From Bacillota bacterium (GTDB lineage: Bacteria > Bacillota > UBA4882 > UBA8346): 64,000 nt of DNA. The stretch's first letter is position 1, and every line of letters starts with the position of its first letter. The notes under the pieces are model-generated. The model was not told where the DNA came from. It made no database searches and saw only the letters and a program-made list of their open reading frames with translations. Shown here piece after piece: positions 62,397 through 64,000 of the stretch. Made by a program: the position numbers and the translations under genes. The DNA lies in contig JAEXFN010000045.1 of NCBI GenBank assembly GCA_023400055.1, positions 62,001 through 126,000 of the forward strand, given 5' to 3'.

Positions 62397-62426
62397 TTCA
62401 TTCAGAGCGGGAAGCGCGCGCCGGAA

Positions 62427-63116
62427 TCATAGCGGTTTGAGAAAAAGATTTTTCGATAATTGGCGCAATCGGTCCTGATCCAGGATATGAACGGTTTTCC
62501 CCTCGCAGCGAATGACCGCTTCCGCTTCCAGTTCTTTCAGGGTCCGGTTCAGGTGGCGGTACGTCGTCCCTAGGAATTGGGCGATCTCCTGGAAGGAGGC
62601 ATTCAGGCGCACCCGGTCGCCGTCCGTAACGTGTTCCTCCAGATAGCTGGCCAAGCGGTTAACCAGCGGATAAATGAAATTGTATGAGCTATTATTGATG
62701 GTCGCCTCAAGTTTGTCGCTGAGCGAATCGATCAAATGGTGCAGGAAATTGACATTGTCGAGATACTGTTTTCTGAGGAGCGGCGCCGGAACCGCGATCA
62801 GGTAGGCAGCCTCGATCGCCTCGACGTTGCAGCGCACCGGCTTGTTCTTGAAAAGCTCCAGATCGCCGATGCTGATGAAGCCGCTGTAAAACTTCAAAAA
62901 CATCGCCTTGCCGTTTTCGAAGAGATAGGAGACCTTGATTTTCCCGTCGACCAGCAGATAATAATACTCCAGCTCGGACTCGGCCCGCAGGATGAGTTCT
63001 TCCTTCTGATAAAAATGAAGCTGGACGTGGCCGAGGATCGCTTTATCGAACAATTTTGCAATATCGTGTTTAATGAGATAATGGTTTAAAAGCTCCTCAT
63101 TCTGAATTCTTTTCAT
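62427..63116 (-). CDS. Crp/Fnr-family transcriptional regulator (YeiL-like)
   Basis: A 229-residue protein from ATG 63116 (GGGGAGG, 4-5 nt). The N-terminal cyclic-nucleotide-binding-like barrel spans ~25-125 (EYYYLLVDGKIKVSYLFENG, IGDLELF), and the C-terminal HTH_Crp is at ~150-215 (SFQEIAQFLGTTYRHLNRTL). The barrel lacks the usual cAMP-binding Arg-Ser pair, and no Fe-S Cys cluster is seen at the N-terminus, so the effector is unknown. It is divergent from two DMT-transporter genes with ~105 bp between starts, the likely target. Confidence 0.88.
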   Translation of the reverse strand: MKRIQNEELLNHYLIKHDIAKLFDKAILGHVQLHFYQKEELILRAESELEYYYLLVDGKIKVSYLFENGKAMFLKFYSGFISIGDLELFKNKPVRCNVEAIEAAYLIAVPAPLLRKQYLDNVNFLHHLIDSLSDKLEATINNSSYNFIYPLVNRLASYLEEHVTDGDRVRLNASFQEIAQFLGTTYRHLNRTLKELEAEAVIRCEGKTVHILDQDRLRQLSKNLFLKPL

Positions 63117-63221
63117 GAATCCTCCCCAATAGGACATATGTCATATCCGGATTTCCATCGATCGTTTAACTTATGGATAGGCGTTATCGAAACCTTATCA
63201 AAGCATCGGGGGAATTTGGCT

Positions 63222-63644
63222 GTGTATCAAAACTTAGCGCTTATCAACGGGGTCATCCTGGCCATCATGATTTTTTGCAACGGGATGCTGGCGCACATCA
63301 CCGGGCCTTACTTGGGCACGTTGCTATTTCACGGGCTGGGGCTGGCATTGATTATGGCAATCTCCCTTCTGAAGCGAAACCGGCTGCCCAGGCTGGCGGA
63401 CGTACCGTGGTTGCTTTTCCTGCCGGGGGTCCTCAACGTTATCACCATCCTTTTCAACAATCTGGCCATAGCGCGGATCGGGATCACGCTGGTCACCGGG
63501 GTGGGTTTGTTCGGGCAGCTGGTCATGTCGGCCCTGGTGGAGCATTTCGGGCTGTTCGGCATGCCGGTAAACCGGTTTAAGAAAGCCAAGATCCTCGGCT
63601 TCTCCATCATTTCCCTGGGAATCATCCTGATGATTGCGCTGTAA
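63222..63644 (+). CDS. Small DMT transporter, YdcZ (DUF606) type, first subunit
   Basis: A 140-residue protein from GTG 63222, which has GGGGG about nine bases upstream and gives the usual family length. An ATG at 63138 would add 28 non-hydrophobic residues without an RBS and leave only 21 bp to the divergent gene. There are four to five membrane spans, and an early polar GVILAIMIFCNG motif typical of YdcZ proteins. It is followed 12 bp later by a second YdcZ-type gene. Paired half-size DMT proteins often act as heterodimers. The substrate is unknown. Confidence 0.82.
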   Translation: MYQNLALINGVILAIMIFCNGMLAHITGPYLGTLLFHGLGLALIMAISLLKRNRLPRLADVPWLLFLPGVLNVITILFNNLAIARIGITLVTGVGLFGQLVMSALVEHFGLFGMPVNRFKKAKILGFSIISLGIILMIAL

Positions 63645-63656
63645 TGAGGTGGGAAC

Positions 63657-64000
63657 ATGCTCTATCTGATCTTATCGTTTCTGGCCGGGATAACCATTGT
63701 GATTAACATGATATTCAATGGAAAATTGGCCCAAAAAACGGGCCCGATTAACGGAGTGATCATCAACTATCTGATGGCCACGTTGTCTTCTATTATACTA
63801 TGCGTTGCCATGATGCGATCCATGCCGTCTTGGGCAACCTTCAAAACCATGCCCCTGTTTTATCTTTTGGGCGGTTTCATCGGCGTCTTGACCACCCATC
63901 TCTTTAATATTATCGTTCCCAAAGTTCCGGCGGTATATATTGTTATCCTGCGTTTCATCGGTCAAATCCTGGCCAGCGCGCTGATCGATTATTGGTTTCT
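63657..64000 (+). CDS. Small DMT transporter, YdcZ (DUF606) type, second subunit; runs off the window
   Basis: Starts at ATG 63657 with GAGGTGGG upstream, and 114 codons are visible. The N-terminus MLYLILSFLAGITIVINMIF and the following NGKLAQKTGPINGVIINYLM match YdcZ-family proteins. Later hydrophobic stretches include LLGGFIGVLTTHLFNIIVPK. It lies 12 bp after the first YdcZ-type gene, so the two are co-transcribed and presumably co-assemble. Regulation by the divergent Crp/Fnr-type protein is inferred. Confidence 0.85.
   Translation, partial: MLYLILSFLAGITIVINMIFNGKLAQKTGPINGVIINYLMATLSSIILCVAMMRSMPSWATFKTMPLFYLLGGFIGVLTTHLFNIIVPKVPAVYIVILRFIGQILASALIDYWF

Noticed and set aside
1..64000. 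tRNA, rRNA, riboswitch or prophage genes
   Set aside because: No cloverleaf, rRNA signature, TPP/SAM-type leader or phage gene was recognised in reading; a covariance search would be needed to exclude small RNAs.

Overview
The window looks like an anaerobic, sugar- and peptide-scavenging member of the Firmicutes/Bacillota. Evidence: strong AGGAGG-type ribosome binding sites, YesM/YesN-type two-component systems, pyruvate formate-lyase with its activase, Cys-type sulfatases, and sugar ABC importers encoded without their ATPase. All five solute-binding proteins have signal peptides without a lipobox cysteine. Monoderm Firmicutes normally lipidate these proteins, so a diderm Firmicute with a true periplasm is a reasonable guess. 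No tRNA, rRNA, CRISPR array, transposase or phage gene was recognised.

Region 1 (1-11178, all minus strand) is one long catabolic operon: binding protein, two permeases, a GH31 alpha-glycosidase, an L-fucose-isomerase-fold protein, a transketolase split into two subunits, a divergent RpiB-family isomerase, an iron-type alcohol dehydrogenase and a ROK regulator. There is no sugar kinase. This combination matches the published sulfo-transketolase route of sulfoquinovose breakdown: SQ glycoside import, hydrolysis, isomerisation to sulfofructose, two C2 transfers with a tetrose isomerisation between them, and reduction of sulfolactaldehyde to DHPS. The assignment is inferred from the gene set.

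Region 2 (11841-26055) is a peptide or amide scavenging cluster: an M29-type aminopeptidase, an AroM-family protein, a DUF1177 protein, two paralogous amidohydrolases, a divergent M20 deacylase/peptidase, a complete Opp/Dpp importer and a PucR-family regulator. The target compound is unknown.

Region 3 (26557-30875) holds an orphan XdhC-family protein and the pflB-pflA pair.

Region 4 (31560-61409) holds three paralogous modules, each with a MalEFG-type importer lacking its ATPase, one or two sulfatases and a YesM/YesN pair. The third also has an aldose epimerase and a frameshifted glucose-6-phosphate isomerase. The four sulfatases have the Cys maturation motif and no signal peptide, so small sulfated sugars appear to be imported and then desulfated in the cytoplasm. 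No maturase, glycoside hydrolase or polysaccharide lyase accompanies them.

Region 5 (62427-64000) has a Crp/Fnr regulator divergent from two small YdcZ-type DMT transporters.

The gaps between operons carry a striking feature. Six tandem arrays (11566, 18470, 31226, 39890, 61578 and 62355) have different unit sequences but the same 21-bp period, and each unit contains a short palindrome. Three arrays share one consensus. One array contains four exact DnaA-box 9-mers. I know of no described element of this kind.
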